Source: Bolinopsis microptera
Lineage: Eukaryota; Ctenophora; Tentaculata; Lobata; Bolinopsidae
Reading direction: 5' to 3'
Length of the DNA: 64,000 nt
Assembly (NCBI RefSeq): GCF_026151205.1
Contig: NC_087072.1
Span: forward strand, 255,501 to 319,500
The position numbers were made by a program, and so were the translations under genes. This document shows, piece by piece, positions 1-11,100 of this stretch. Each line of letters opens with the position of its first letter. Position 1 is the stretch's first letter. Below the pieces are notes generated by a model. The model was not told the DNA's origin. It saw only the letters and a list, made by a program, of their open reading frames with translations, and did not search any database.

Positions 1-1091
1 TCTTTTGCATGATGTGTTTGTAAGTGTGGACTATTGAATTTGTGCGGTTACCTTGGTAACAATGTTTAACGGTGGACCATATCTTTTTGAGAGGCTAATT
101 TATAATATCTACAGTGATCTGCCAAAATCTTTTGTTTGAAAGCGAGGTTCGCTTCACACACACCTTTAACGTGTTACTCAATGTTTATATCATATTCTTT
201 TGCTTTAATAATAATACTTTATTAAGTGTTTGTACATTTTACAAGGTTATGAAAGCTATCCTTATACTATATTCTAAGAGTCTACTAGCAAAGAAATTTA
301 TTAGAAATTATAAAGAGTTAAAATTTAACTGTCCTTTCTTAAGAATGGAGAATGTGACAAGTAGAGCCTGGCAGGGTGCCAATTACTTTAATTGGTCACT
401 TTGAAACACTGGACTACTCCAAATTATTTAATTGATCGAAGAAACGCTAAAAATAGTGTGCAAGTTTTGACTTTGGACAGGAAAATATATTGTGATCATA
501 AGATGAAGGTTTGTTTGAATTTAAAGTTTAAGATTTCATCAGCCTATTTATAAGAATTTATCAACTGTCACTTAATCGCTAATAATACGGTTCTTATTAA
601 GAGAGATTATGGTTTTTAAAAGAAAAGCAAGTACTACAAGGGTTATTATATAGTCTCATTAGAATCACAAATTTGTAATTTGCTTGATGATAGCATTAAT
701 TAAAATTCCACTGTAGTTTAATTATATATAACCATGTTTTTGAATTTAAGATTCCTTTAGAAAAATTCGGATTTTATTCTCTTCAGACCCAAAAAAAACA
801 TTAAACGATTGACTGGGGATATGAAATATTTTAAACAGTAGCTATATTAGTAAGATCAAAGTTTAAAAAAAACCACACACCACACTAATAATATTGAAGC
901 ATATAATTTATATCAACATACCTTGAAAATGGAACTAGAAGTTTACAGCGGTCATGGCGTGGTAATCATAGTTGTGACGAAGTATCCCAAATTAACCGAA
1001 CAGTAGAACAGTTACACAATCCACATTTTCCAACCCTCGCATAACACGTGCATTGACGGTTTTAATTGAAATCTTTCAAATGGCTCATTAC
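1..1091. other. AT-rich intergenic DNA, no gene seen
   Basis: Only short unsupported reading frames occur here, with no recognisable domain, repeat array or RNA. The base composition is strongly AT-rich. Confidence 0.6.
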
Positions 1092-1165
1092 AATTGCACG
1101 TGCGCCTTTACACATTACGATTGCACGTGCGCCTTTACAATTGCACGTGCGCCTTTACACATTTA
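1092..1165. repeat. Short tandem repeat with CACGTG cores
   Basis: Three near-identical units of about 20-30 bp share ATTGCACGTGCGCCTTTACA. Each has a CACGTG palindrome (E-box type), and a further ACACGTGT lies just downstream. Whether it binds a factor is unknown; it may be only a short minisatellite. Confidence 0.6.
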
Positions 1166-1274
1166 CACGTGTATTTGCGATGGTATTTATAAAGACACGC
1201 ACAAGTGCGAGCATTGCAATTACCTGCTGTCTAATAGTAATGATACTGTAAATGTTTGGAGAAGGAAAATGCCA

Positions 1275-1374
1275 NNNNNNNNNNNNNNNNNNNNNNNNNN
1301 NNNNNNNNNNNNNNNNNNNNNNNNNNNNNNNNNNNNNNNNNNNNNNNNNNNNNNNNNNNNNNNNNNNNNNNNNN
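1275..1374. other. Assembly gap of 100 N
   Basis: Exactly 100 unresolved bases, the size often used for a gap of unknown length. The sequence on its two sides may not be truly adjacent. Confidence 0.97.
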
Positions 1375-1475
1375 TTAGTCTAATTCTCGTTAGGGTTAGG
1401 TTTTCAGCATATGTTTTTGTTAAGGATTGGGTTAGGGTTTGGGTTGGGATCACATTAGAGGGTTAGGGTTTCGAA
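1375..1475 (+). repeat. Degenerate telomere-like TTAGGG repeats
   Basis: Several GTTAGGGTT and GGGTTAGGG blocks lie scattered in about 100 bp directly beside the assembly gap. TTAGGG is the usual animal telomere repeat. The copies are interrupted and divergent, so this looks like an interstitial or subtelomeric remnant, or the visible edge of a longer array that collapsed in the gap. Confidence 0.6.
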
Positions 1476-1956
1476 AAGTCGTTCAGAACCAGCTAGAGAA
1501 TGGGTTAAAAAAGTCACGTGACAGTCGAGTGTAGAGTGATTAATCATTATCTTATGTTTAACATAAATGTTTAATTAATTTCATCATTATTCTTATCACA
1601 GTTGGATAATTATTAACAACTTTCAATATCCGACTATTATATTTTATTAAATTAAACAGTTGTTATAAATATAATTTTTTGTTACATAAATTTTTTCACA
1701 AAATAATACATACATTATGTTTAAACCAAAATTATCTTAATTAATTAATTTTGTTTTGGGTACAACCAAGTGTGATATTTATATTCATTACAAAATAATT
1801 TGTATATGAATAGGTATGAGGTATGGGCAAGAAACTGTCACGGAAAATATGTGATTCATGTTTATTACGTTATGTAAGAAATTGATTCGGGTTGCACTCT
1901 ATATAATTGGATTCACATGGTAGCTGTAGTCGGGATGTTTAACCTTTATCATGATT
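1476..1956. other. AT-rich spacer, nothing seen
   Basis: AT-rich sequence between the telomere-like patch and the 3' end of the GPCR gene. It would include that gene's 3' untranslated region, but no processing signal could be assigned with confidence. Confidence 0.5.
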
Positions 1957-3036
1957 TCAAGCAGTCCTGCCAGGAGGTTGGTACCTGTACCCTCTCATAT
2001 TACCCATGTGAACCAGTTCGAAACTGTTCTGTTCGCTAGTCATGTCCTCACTAAACCCCTCGTTACCATACATTTTATTCCAGCACCAGTCCACGCAGAC
2101 CAGCAACTTGTAGATTAGAGTTAGAAATAGCTCCTTGATGTAGTTTATGAACTCTCTGTCTACTATAGCGTATATGAAGGGGTTGCAGACTATGCTTACT
2201 GACAAACTGTACATGCTGGTCACAGGATACCAGACTGGCAGAGAGCTTTTGTTAGGCGTGAACATTTCCACGAAGAAAGGAATGTAGGAGATAAGCGATG
2301 TTATCGAGATGGCCAGGATAATGAGAGTAGCTTTCTTGTAGGGTCTGCTCGGGGCCAGTTTCTGTGTGTAAACTCTTAGGATGGTGCATATTGTCACTCC
2401 GTTAGCGACCACGGTCGTGAAGATGGGGATGAAAATGTTGTAGAGCCCCAGGACGACAGGAAGCCAGTGGTTAGTGCTCCTCACTACCCTGCACGATAAC
2501 ACTTGGTTATCGTAGTCTGTCTGGGGAATGTTGGTGATGTGGTAACCCACATTGATCACCACGTCGTGACAGAACAACCCCACCACAAACCATCTCGTTC
2601 TGTTGGAGCTGGCTGAGCTGGCCCGGCCCAGCCGCTGGTGTATGAACCACAGTCTGTAGACAGAGAGGACCATGATGACATGGATCTCGTTAACTGCGAA
2701 TATATTAGCAGCGATGTGATCTACCAGACAGAAGATGGTGCCGAAAACCCAGCGTCTAGCAATGAGGGTGGTGAGGGAAGGGAGAAACTGGAACACGGTG
2801 TAGAAAATATCAGTCACTGCAAGGTTTTGCAGCAGAATCCTGGAGGTCCTATCTATACTCATCACACTGTTGTCGAGTAACCCTGACAACACTAGAGTGT
2901 TGCCTAGCAACCCTGTCAGTAGAACAAGTGTGTTGTACACTCGCACGATGGAGACCCCAGTTTCCGTTAGTCCGGTCTCAGATAAATTAACGTAACCTGA
3001 CGCTATCTCGATACCTGTCTTGTTAATTTGAAACAT
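1957..3036 (-). CDS. Class A (rhodopsin-like) G-protein-coupled receptor, single coding exon
   Basis: The 359-residue product is a predicted seven-transmembrane plasma-membrane receptor. Visible landmarks are Asn46 in GLLGN (TM1), Asp76 in LAVTD (TM2), Cys103 at the top of TM3, Arg128 in the DRY position, Cys182 in extracellular loop 2 (expected partner of Cys103), Pro253 in SYIPF (TM6) and NPFIY at 285-289 (TM7). The short N-terminus has N-glycosylation sequons at Asn5 and Asn17. The DRY motif is changed to Tyr-Arg-Leu, and the TM6 CWxP signature is absent apart from the proline. An in-frame stop (TAG) lies a few codons upstream of the chosen ATG, which supports the start, and no coding intron is needed. 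An upstream 5'UTR exon is possible. The ligand cannot be told from sequence; this looks like a divergent orphan receptor. Confidence 0.85.
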   Translation of the reverse strand: MFQINKTGIEIASGYVNLSETGLTETGVSIVRVYNTLVLLTGLLGNTLVLSGLLDNSVMSIDRTSRILLQNLAVTDIFYTVFQFLPSLTTLIARRWVFGTIFCLVDHIAANIFAVNEIHVIMVLSVYRLWFIHQRLGRASSASSNRTRWFVVGLFCHDVVINVGYHITNIPQTDYDNQVLSCRVVRSTNHWLPVVLGLYNIFIPIFTTVVANGVTICTILRVYTQKLAPSRPYKKATLIILAISITSLISYIPFFVEMFTPNKSSLPVWYPVTSMYSLSVSIVCNPFIYAIVDREFINYIKELFLTLIYKLLVCVDWCWNKMYGNEGFSEDMTSEQNSFELVHMGNMRGYRYQPPGRTA

Positions 3037-3424
3037 TACAAATACACTATACTACTGCTCCTGAAACATTACCTGCAAAGAGAACGAGGGTTTAAAGTTA
3101 CGAATATTATCAATATCATGTAAATAAATTGTTGTAAAATCACGTTTTAACTGGTCAACAATGATTAAAATTGAAAACACTTCTTCAAAATAATTTGATA
3201 TTAACCAAAGGTCTTTCACGGTGGGTTCGTTTAAATTATTTAAAAAACAACGTTTTTACTTTTGGCGTCGAACGTCCTTACGTCCGCAAAAAACCCAACG
3301 ACAAGAGCAAAACGTGAGGGAAAAAGAGCACAATGCATAAAATAAAGAAATTTACAAGCTTAAATTTTCGAATAAGTTTTGAAGAAACTCGTCGTTTCAG
3401 TCATAAACCAGTCGGAAGTTGTGA
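3037..3424. other. 5' flank of the GPCR gene
   Basis: AT-rich sequence between the receptor start codon and the 26-bp minisatellite. It presumably includes the receptor's 5' untranslated region and promoter, but I could not assign a specific element. Confidence 0.45.
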
Positions 3425-4733
3425 GTGAATCAGCGGCTCACTCCTCAAGTTCAGCACGCTCAGTCACTCCTCAAGTTCAGCACGCTCAGTCACTCCTCAA
3501 GTTCAGCACGCTCAGTCACTCCTCAAGTTCAGCACGCTCAGTCACTCCTCAAGTTCAGCACGCTCAGTCACTCCTCAAGTTCAGCACGCTCAGTCCCTCC
3601 TCAAGTTCAGCACACTCAGTCGCTCCTTAAGTTCAGCACGCTCAGTCACTCCTCAAGTTCAGCACGCTCAGTCACTCCTCAAGTTCAGCACGCTCAGTCA
3701 CTCCTCAAGTTCAGCACGCTCAGTCACTCCTCAAGTTCAGCACGCTCAGTCACTCCTCAAGTTCAGCACGCTCAGTCACTCCTCAAGTTCAGCACGCTCA
3801 GTCACTCCTCAAGTTCAGCACGCTCAGTCACTCCTCAAGTTCAGCACGCTCAGTCACTCCTCAAGTTCAGCACGCTCAGTCACTCCTCAAGTTCAGCACG
3901 CTCAGTCACTCCTCAAGTTCAGCACGCTCAGTCACTCCTCAAGTTCAGCACGCTCAGTCACTCCTCAAGTTCAGCATGCTCAGTCTCTCCTCAAGTTCAG
4001 CACGCTCAGTCGCTCCTCAAGTTCAGCACGCTCAGTCACTCCTCAAGTTCAGCACGCTCAGTCACTCCTCAAGCTCAGCACGCTCAGTCACTCCTCAAGT
4101 TCAGCACGCTCAGTCACTCCTCAAGTTCAGCACGCTCAGTCACTCCTCAAGTTCAGCACGCTCAGTCACTCCTCAAGTTCAGCACGCTCAGTCACTCCTC
4201 AAGTTCAGCACGCTCAGTCACTCCTCAAGTTCAGCACGCTCAGTCACTCCTCAAGTTCAGCACGCTCAGTCGCTCCTCAAGTTCAGCACGCTCAGTCACT
4301 CCTCAAGTTCAGCACGCTCAGTCACTCCTCAAGTTCAGCACGCTCAGTCACTCCTCAAGTTCAGCACGCTCAGTCGCTCCTCAAGTTCAGCACGCTCAGT
4401 CACTCCTCAAGTTCAGCACGCTCAGTCACTCCTCAAGTTCAGCACGCTCAGTCACTCTTCAAGTTCAGCACGCTCAGTCACTCCTCAAGTTCAGCACGCT
4501 CAGTCACTCCTCAAGTTCAGCACGCTCAGTCACCCCTCAAGTTCAGCACGCTCAGTCACTCCTCAAGTTCAGCACGCTCAGTCACTCCTCAAGTTCAGCA
4601 CGCTCAGTCACTCCTCAAGTTCAGCACGCTCAGTCACTCCTCAAGTTCAGCACGCTCAGTCACTCCTCAAGTTCAGCACGCTCAGTCACTCCTCAAGTTC
4701 AGCACGCTCAGTCACTCCTCAAGTTCAGAGGCC
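3425..4733. repeat. 26-bp minisatellite, about 50 copies
   Basis: Head-to-tail units of 26 bp (core CTCCTCAAGTTCAGCACGCT) are nearly identical, with rare single-base variants. The unit has no stop codon in any forward frame and its length is not a multiple of three. Long open frames therefore appear that cycle through all three frames and translate as a 26-residue peptide repeat. This is a property of the DNA and not evidence of a protein. Confidence 0.95.
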
Positions 4734-5587
4734 CAAAGATTGTCAGATCGTTGTGCAGGAAAACCACTCCACACGCACGTACAGTGTACACACTGATTAC
4801 AATACAAGTAACGCGTGTCGCATAGCAACAGGTGGCCGCTAATTGAGCAACGAAGGGTAAACGATCGTGGTTTTTGGTACCTTTACCGGAATGTGGTAAA
4901 AAGGCTAGCTGCTGCAACAGTAAAATAGTATTGATCCGCTCCTGGTCTTTTTGATAATGAGTAGCCTTTGTCATTGACAGAAACCTGACCGACTATTTAA
5001 TATATGAGTAAGTCCGTTATTAGCACAGAGAAATTGCTCTTAGAGTGATAACTGATACAACAGCTAGGATTCTGTTACTCGGCTTCTCCTTTCAAAAGCT
5101 ATGATCATGAATTCCATACAAAGGGACAAGTTGTCAAGGCAACAGTATGGATAGAAAATATAAATATCTGTAAAGTCTTGCACAAGTAACAATGCTGCTA
5201 AACCGCACCAAGAAATCATTAGTGCCATAATTATAGGCATAATTATTATAGTGTCCTATAATTGCTAAAACTAACCACTACTAAGTAAGTTACTATAAGT
5301 AACAATTATTAAACTGGCAGACTGCAGACTTAATTCTAATGCAGGTTTGGCTCAATTAGCATGATCCAACATTTGCAACAGTGCTTTAACAGTCATAACC
5401 TGACTCCTTAACATGGTTCCAGCCTGTTAGCACTTAGTATATTACTATTATAATAACAGTAATATCTAATAATAACTTAACTATTAGATATCAAGAATCC
5501 TACAGCTTTTACCAACACAATTTCATACATTTTGAACTATCGCGATTATTTTACATGGAAATGTTAGAATACAAACTTTAAGCCTAA
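4734..5587. other. Non-repetitive AT-rich spacer, no gene seen
   Basis: No reading frame with recognisable similarity. Some AT-rich dyads (TAATAATAACAG-like runs near 5.45 kb) have no clear function. Confidence 0.5.
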
Positions 5588-5595
5588 GTCGGCAC

Positions 5596-5877
5596 CAGTG
5601 GCGTAACGTTGCCTGTTGGCGCCCCCCTCCCCCCGCTGAAAAAGCGCCCCCTGTTGGCGCCCCCTCCCCTTTTGGCGCCCATTCCTAAAATTGAACAAAT
5701 TAGATGATTTTAGAGGATACGCCGGTAAAATGTAAAATCTCTAAAAAAAGTGTGTTTCTACAGCAAAACGTGCAGTTTTGCTAGTAGTAGTACCGTAGTT
5801 AAGTTTTACCAAATTGTTCCACATTCAAACAACGATTTGGCGCCCCCTAAGATAGCCCCCCCCCCCCCCGCACACGG
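5596..5877. mobile_element. Short non-autonomous hAT-like element (MITE) with 8-bp target duplication
   Basis: A 282-bp segment is flanked by identical 8-bp copies of GTCGGCAC at 5588-5595 and 5878-5885. It begins CAGTGGCGTAACG and ends CCGCACACGG, so its ends form only a short, imperfect inverted repeat. Inside are several GGCGCCCCC blocks and long C runs. An 8-bp duplication and a CAG-type start are typical of hAT-superfamily elements. There is no coding capacity. Confidence 0.65.
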
Positions 5878-5885
5878 GTCGGCAC

Positions 5886-7156
5886 TACGTTTTATGCAAA
5901 CATTATAAAGAAAACTTTTATCTCAGGACCACCAACAAAGAAAGTTCGTTCGGTAAACTGCAACTTTTCGTGGAACAAGAGCATAATATGTCGCAACCTC
6001 ACCCTATTCGCCGAAACATTGAATTAAGAGCTATAGTTAAGAGCTATAGCTATGTATAGTTCACACAGACAAAATGATTTATTGAAGTTATGCACCACTT
6101 CTAAAATCTAAGGAGCTTTTATAGAAAGATTTAATAGGAACTAGCACTTTAAGACACATAAGACGACAAAGTCATTATCAACTGCAGCTTGACGACTACT
6201 GGGTGGCAACTGATATCATCGTCGAATGTTTTATCATGATCGCGGTGATTAAATTTAAAGTGAAATTAACTTGAAATTTCTTTCATACATTAAGTCGACA
6301 AATCTTATACTCTAGTAGCATAGTGTACTAAAGTATTATAGCAGGTTCCAGTTTTAGAATAAGAGGACCACTCTTCCGCATTCCGGGAAAGCCAGTTTCA
6401 GTGCATGATCTAGTCACTAGTGTGACTACTGTGCTTCATTTGTAGCTACGGGTAACATTTCTTACTGATTATTTTTCTTCTTCTGGGAGTTGTTGTGCAG
6501 ACACTGAGGGTTTAAGGGTTGTTAATTGTTCCGCTGATACAAGCTTGCAGTACACGCAACCCAGCATACCCACGAAGAGTAAGAAAGAAGAACGTGCACT
6601 CAATGCTCGACCGACGACCAGGACCGCTTTTTTGGCCGGGAGCGGGACTACACAGCAAGCCAGTAAATCTTGCTGCAGCCACATAGCAAGCCAGTAAATC
6701 TTGCTGCAGACACATAGCAGTCCAGCTGGAGCCACGCAGAGCTTATTTGCAGTTCTGGAATATAAGAATTATAACAAGCGGTAAAGTAGAAGTTAAACTT
6801 ATCATGCTTAGTAAGAGCCTGCTTTATCATGTATGCTCATACAGGTAATGCTTTGTGAGCAAGATTTTATTTCAGGAGACCAGACAGCAAACCGTTTAAA
6901 TTGGGCGCTTTTAAACTCGCTATTTTGGAACTGAATCCACGTGTTTTCTCTTGGTTTATTTATGGCTTACTAGCAGATAAAAGTGGTGCACGTCTCTTCT
7001 TACTAGACGTTACTTGTCAATTAGAGGATTAGCATGATTTAAATATGCTCTCGCCAAATGAAAGTTTTATGAACCTTTAATCAGAAACGTCTATATAAAG
7101 ATTATAAATATTAAATAGGATATGAACCATCTCTACTGCATGTCTGTACTGCATGG
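5886..7156. other. Intergenic DNA, no gene seen
   Basis: Mostly unique AT-rich sequence. The short minus-strand reading frames near 6.5-6.8 kb come from a small local duplication and have no recognisable domain. Confidence 0.5.
6648..6720. repeat. Two-copy tandem repeat of about 32 bp
   Basis: The segment containing GCAAGCCAGTAAATCTTGCT occurs twice head to tail, with one or two differences. It explains the repeated peptide in overlapping short minus-strand frames. Confidence 0.8.
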
Positions 7157-7320
7157 ACTCTAAAGATCTGTCTCTTTGATGCTACTGTGGAGTCAATAAT
7201 CTTACTTATTATGGTTATAATATGGTTCTGAAACGTTGACAGAGTCATTGAAGAAGCGAATTGATGACTAGATGGCACTAAATGTAGACCAGAAGCAGCG
7301 CAAAACCAACAAAGAAGTCT
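7157..7320 (+). mobile_element. Decayed LINE fragment (reverse transcriptase 3' part)
   Basis: About 160 bp closely match the interior of the LINE at 61-64 kb (around 63297-63467), including TGCTACTGTGGAGTCAAT, the block for YGSET, and CAGCGCAAAACCAACAAAG near the end. Internal small deletions and stops disrupt the frame. It is a short relic of the same or a close family, in the same orientation. Confidence 0.85.
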
Positions 7321-7976
7321 CTACTTTATACATTATATCATTGTCACAGAAGCTACTGAGCAGTCTCACTCAATATTTCAATATGAACGGGATTTCGTTA
7401 TACTTATAGCATCGAGATGAAAAAGATTTGCTATTCAATTTTGTAAATATGACGCAAGAAAAGTAGAAATATGCAGATACGATTACAGAGTGCATCAGAA
7501 ACGTACGTTTAATCTGGAAATAGCTTGGTATATATAATAGCTTGGGAGGGCCGGGAGACGGGCATCAGCCGCACCTAGTCAGCAGTGTAGTGGAACCAAG
7601 TATTATCAGGTACTACCAAGTATCAAGCCTAGCTTTGCAATCCAGATCCAGATTTGATTTGATTTGCTCAGCTGGCGACTGTTCTTGTGGCGATATTGAA
7701 TACGGAGCGCTATAATACAACCTAACATTTTGAACACTGTGCAAAATTTGGGCATATCGCAAATTCTTGGAATTAATCTAATAATAATATTGCAAGACTA
7801 AGCTTGACATAGCCCGTATCATTCCAATTTCGTTTTGAACCTGAAGCCAATAAATATGATGAATTATTGTTGCATTTAAACAAATCGTCTCCACACAGGG
7901 GGGCCAAAATGCAGTCTCCAGAGCAGATCCCCAGTAAAACCCACGTTATGATAAAAGCCAGCGAGTGTGTGCAGTG
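7321..7976. other. Intergenic DNA, no gene seen
   Basis: No supported gene or array between the LINE relic and the C-rich tract. Confidence 0.5.
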
Positions 7977-8100
7977 TACCCCCCCCCCCCCCCCCCCCCC
8001 CAGGTACAGTGTACCCCCCCCCCCCCCCCAAAACCCCCAGTGCAGAGTACCCCCCAAACCCCCCAGTGCAGTGTACCCCTCCCCAAACCCCCACATTGGG
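7977..8100. repeat. C-rich low-complexity tract
   Basis: Two long C runs (about 22 and 16) are separated by CAGTGTACCCC-like units, then by shorter copies such as AACCCCCCAGTGCAG. The tract abuts the large 28-bp satellite and may mark its edge. Confidence 0.9.
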
Positions 8101-8102
8101 GT

Positions 8103-11100
8103 ATGCTGCACTCAGAGTTCCACATTAAGTATGCTGCACTCAGAGCTCCACATTTAGTATGCTGCACTCAGAACTCCACATTAAGTATGCTGCACTCAGA
8201 GCTCCATATTAAGTATGCTGCACTCAGAGCTCCACATTAAGTATGCTGCACTCAGAGCTCCACATTAAGTATGCTGCACTCAGAGCTCCACATTAAGTTT
8301 GCTGCACTCAGAGCTCCACGTTAAGTATGCTGCACTCAGAGCTCCACATTAAGTTTGCTGCACTCAGAGCTCCACATTAAGTATGCTGCACTCAGAGCTC
8401 CACATTAAGTATGCTGCACTCAGAGCTCCACATTAAGTATGCTGCACTCAGAGCTCCACATTAAGTATGCTGCACTCAGAGCTCCACATTAAGTATGCTG
8501 CACTCAGAGCTCCACGTTAAGTATGCTGCACTCAGAGCTCCACATTAAGTATGCTGCACTCATAGCTCCACATTAAGTATGCTGCACTCAGAGCTCCACA
8601 TTAAGTATGCTGCACTCAGAGCTCCACATTAAGTATGCTGCACTCAGAGCTCCACATTAAGTATGCTGCACTCAGAGCTCCACATTAAGTATGCTGCACT
8701 CAGAGCTCCACATTAAGTATGCTGCACTGAGAGCTCCGCATTAAGTATGCTGCACTCAGAGCTCCATATTAAGTATGCTGCACTCAGAGCTCCACATTAA
8801 GTATGCTGCACTCAGAGCTCCACATTAAGTATGCTGCACTCAGAGCTCCACATTAAGTATGCTGCACTCAGAGCTCCACGTTAAGTATGCTGCACTCAGA
8901 GCTCCACATTAAGTATGCTGCACTCAGAGCTCCGCATTAAGTATGCTGCACTCAGAGTTCCACATTAAGTTTGCTGCACTCAGAGCTCCACATTAAGTAT
9001 GCTGCACTCAGAGCTCCACATTAAGTATGCTGCACTCAGAGCTCCACATTAAGTATGCTGCACTCAGAGCTCCACGTTAAGTATGCTGCACTCAGAGCTC
9101 CACATTAAGTATGCTGCACTCAGAGCTCCACATTAAGTATGCTGCACTCAGAGCTCCACATTAAGTATGCTGCACTCAGAGCTCCACATTAAGTACGCTG
9201 CACTCAAAGCTCCACGTTAAGTATGCTGCACTCAGAGCTCCACATTAAGTATGCTGCACTCAGAGCTCCACATTAAGTATGCTGCACTCAGAGCTCCACA
9301 TTAAGTATGCTGCACTCAGAGCTCCATATTAAGTTTGCTGCACTCAGAGCTCCATATTTAGTATACTGCACTCAGAGCTCCACATTAAGTATGCTGCACT
9401 CAGAGCTCCACGTTAAGTACGCTGCACTCAGAACTCCACATTAAGTACGCTGCACTCAGAGCTCCATATTAAGTATGCTGCACTCAGAGCTCCACATTAA
9501 GTATGCTGCACTCAGAGCTCCACATTAAGTATGCTGCACTCAGAGCTCCACGTTAAGTATGCTGCACTCAGAGCTCCACATTAAGTATGCTGCACTCAGA
9601 ACTCCACATTAAGTATGCTGCACTCAGAGCTCCATATTAAGTATGCTGCACTCAGAGCTCCACATTAAGTTTGCTGCACTCAGAGCTCCACGTTAAGTAT
9701 GCTGCACTCAGAGCTCCACATTAAGTTTGCTGCACTCAGAGCTCCACATTAAGTATGCTGCACTCAGAGCTCCACATTAAGTATGCTGCACTCAGAGCTC
9801 CACATTAAGTATGCTGCACTCAGAGCTCCACATTAAGTATGCTGCACTCAGAGCTCCACATTAAGTATGCTGCACTCAGAGCTCCACGTTAAGTATGCTG
9901 CACTCAGAGCTCTGCATTAAGTATGCTGCACTCAGAGCTCCATATTAAGTATGCTGCACTCAGAGCTCCACATTAAGTATGCTGCACTCAGAGCTCCACA
10001 TTAAGTTTGCTGCACTCAGAGCTCCACATTAAGTATGCTGCACTCAGAGCTCCACATTAAGTATGCTGCACTCAGAGCTCCACATTAAGTATGCTGCACT
10101 CAGAGCTCCGCATTAAGTATGCTGCACTCAGAGTTCCACATTAATTTTGCTGCACTCAGAGCTCCACATTAAGTATGCTGCACTCAGAGCTCCACATTAA
10201 GTATGCTGCACTCAGAGCTCCACATTAAGTATGCTGCACTCAGAGCTCCACGTTAAGTATGCTGCACTCAGAGCTCCACATTAAGTATGCTGCACTCAGA
10301 GCTCCACATTAAGTATGCTGCACTCAGAGCTCCACATTAAGTATGCTGCACTCAGAGCTCCACATTAAGTACGCTGCACTCAGAGCTCCACGTTAAGTAT
10401 GCTGCACTCAGAGCTCCACATTAAGTATGCTGCACTCAGAGCTCCACATTAAGTATGCTGCACTCAGAGCTCCACATTAAGTATGCTGCACTCAGAGCTC
10501 CATATTAAGTTTGCTGCACTCAGAGCTCCATATTTAGTATACTGCACTCAGAGCTCCACATTAAGTATGCTGCACTCAGAGCTCCACATTAAGTATGCTG
10601 CACTCAGAGCTCCACATTAAGTATGCTGCACTCAGAGCTCCACGTTAAGTACGCTGCACTCAGAACTCCACATTAAGTACGCTGCACTCAGAGCTCCACA
10701 TTAAGTATGCTGCACTCAGAGCTCCACATTAAGTATGCTGCACTCAGAGTTCCACATTAAGTATGCTGCACTCAGAGCTCCACATTAAGTATGCTGCACT
10801 CAGAGCTCCACATTAAGTATGCTGCACTCAGAGCTCCACGTTAAGTATGCTGCACTCAGAGCTCCACATGAAGTATGCTGCACTCAGAGCTCCACATTAA
10901 GTATGCTGCACTCAGAGCTCCACATTAAGTATGCTGCACTCAGAGCTCCACATTAAGTACGCTGCACTCAGAGCTCCACGATAAGTATGCTGCACTCAGA
11001 GCTCCACATTAAGTATGCTGCACTCAGAGCTCCACATTAAGTACGCTGCACTCAGAGCTCCACATTAAGTATGCTGCACTCAGAGCTCCACATTAAGTAT

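Noticed and set aside
1053-1466. Open frames running across the 100-N gap
   Set aside because: The frame is open only because unknown bases contain no stops.
3425-4842. Long forward open frames of serine-rich 26-residue repeats
   Set aside because: They follow automatically from a stop-free 26-bp tandem repeat read in rotating frames; two overlapping frames look equally good.
7773-8240. Gly-rich and Pro-rich small frames
   Set aside because: They translate long C or G runs and the edge of the 28-bp satellite.
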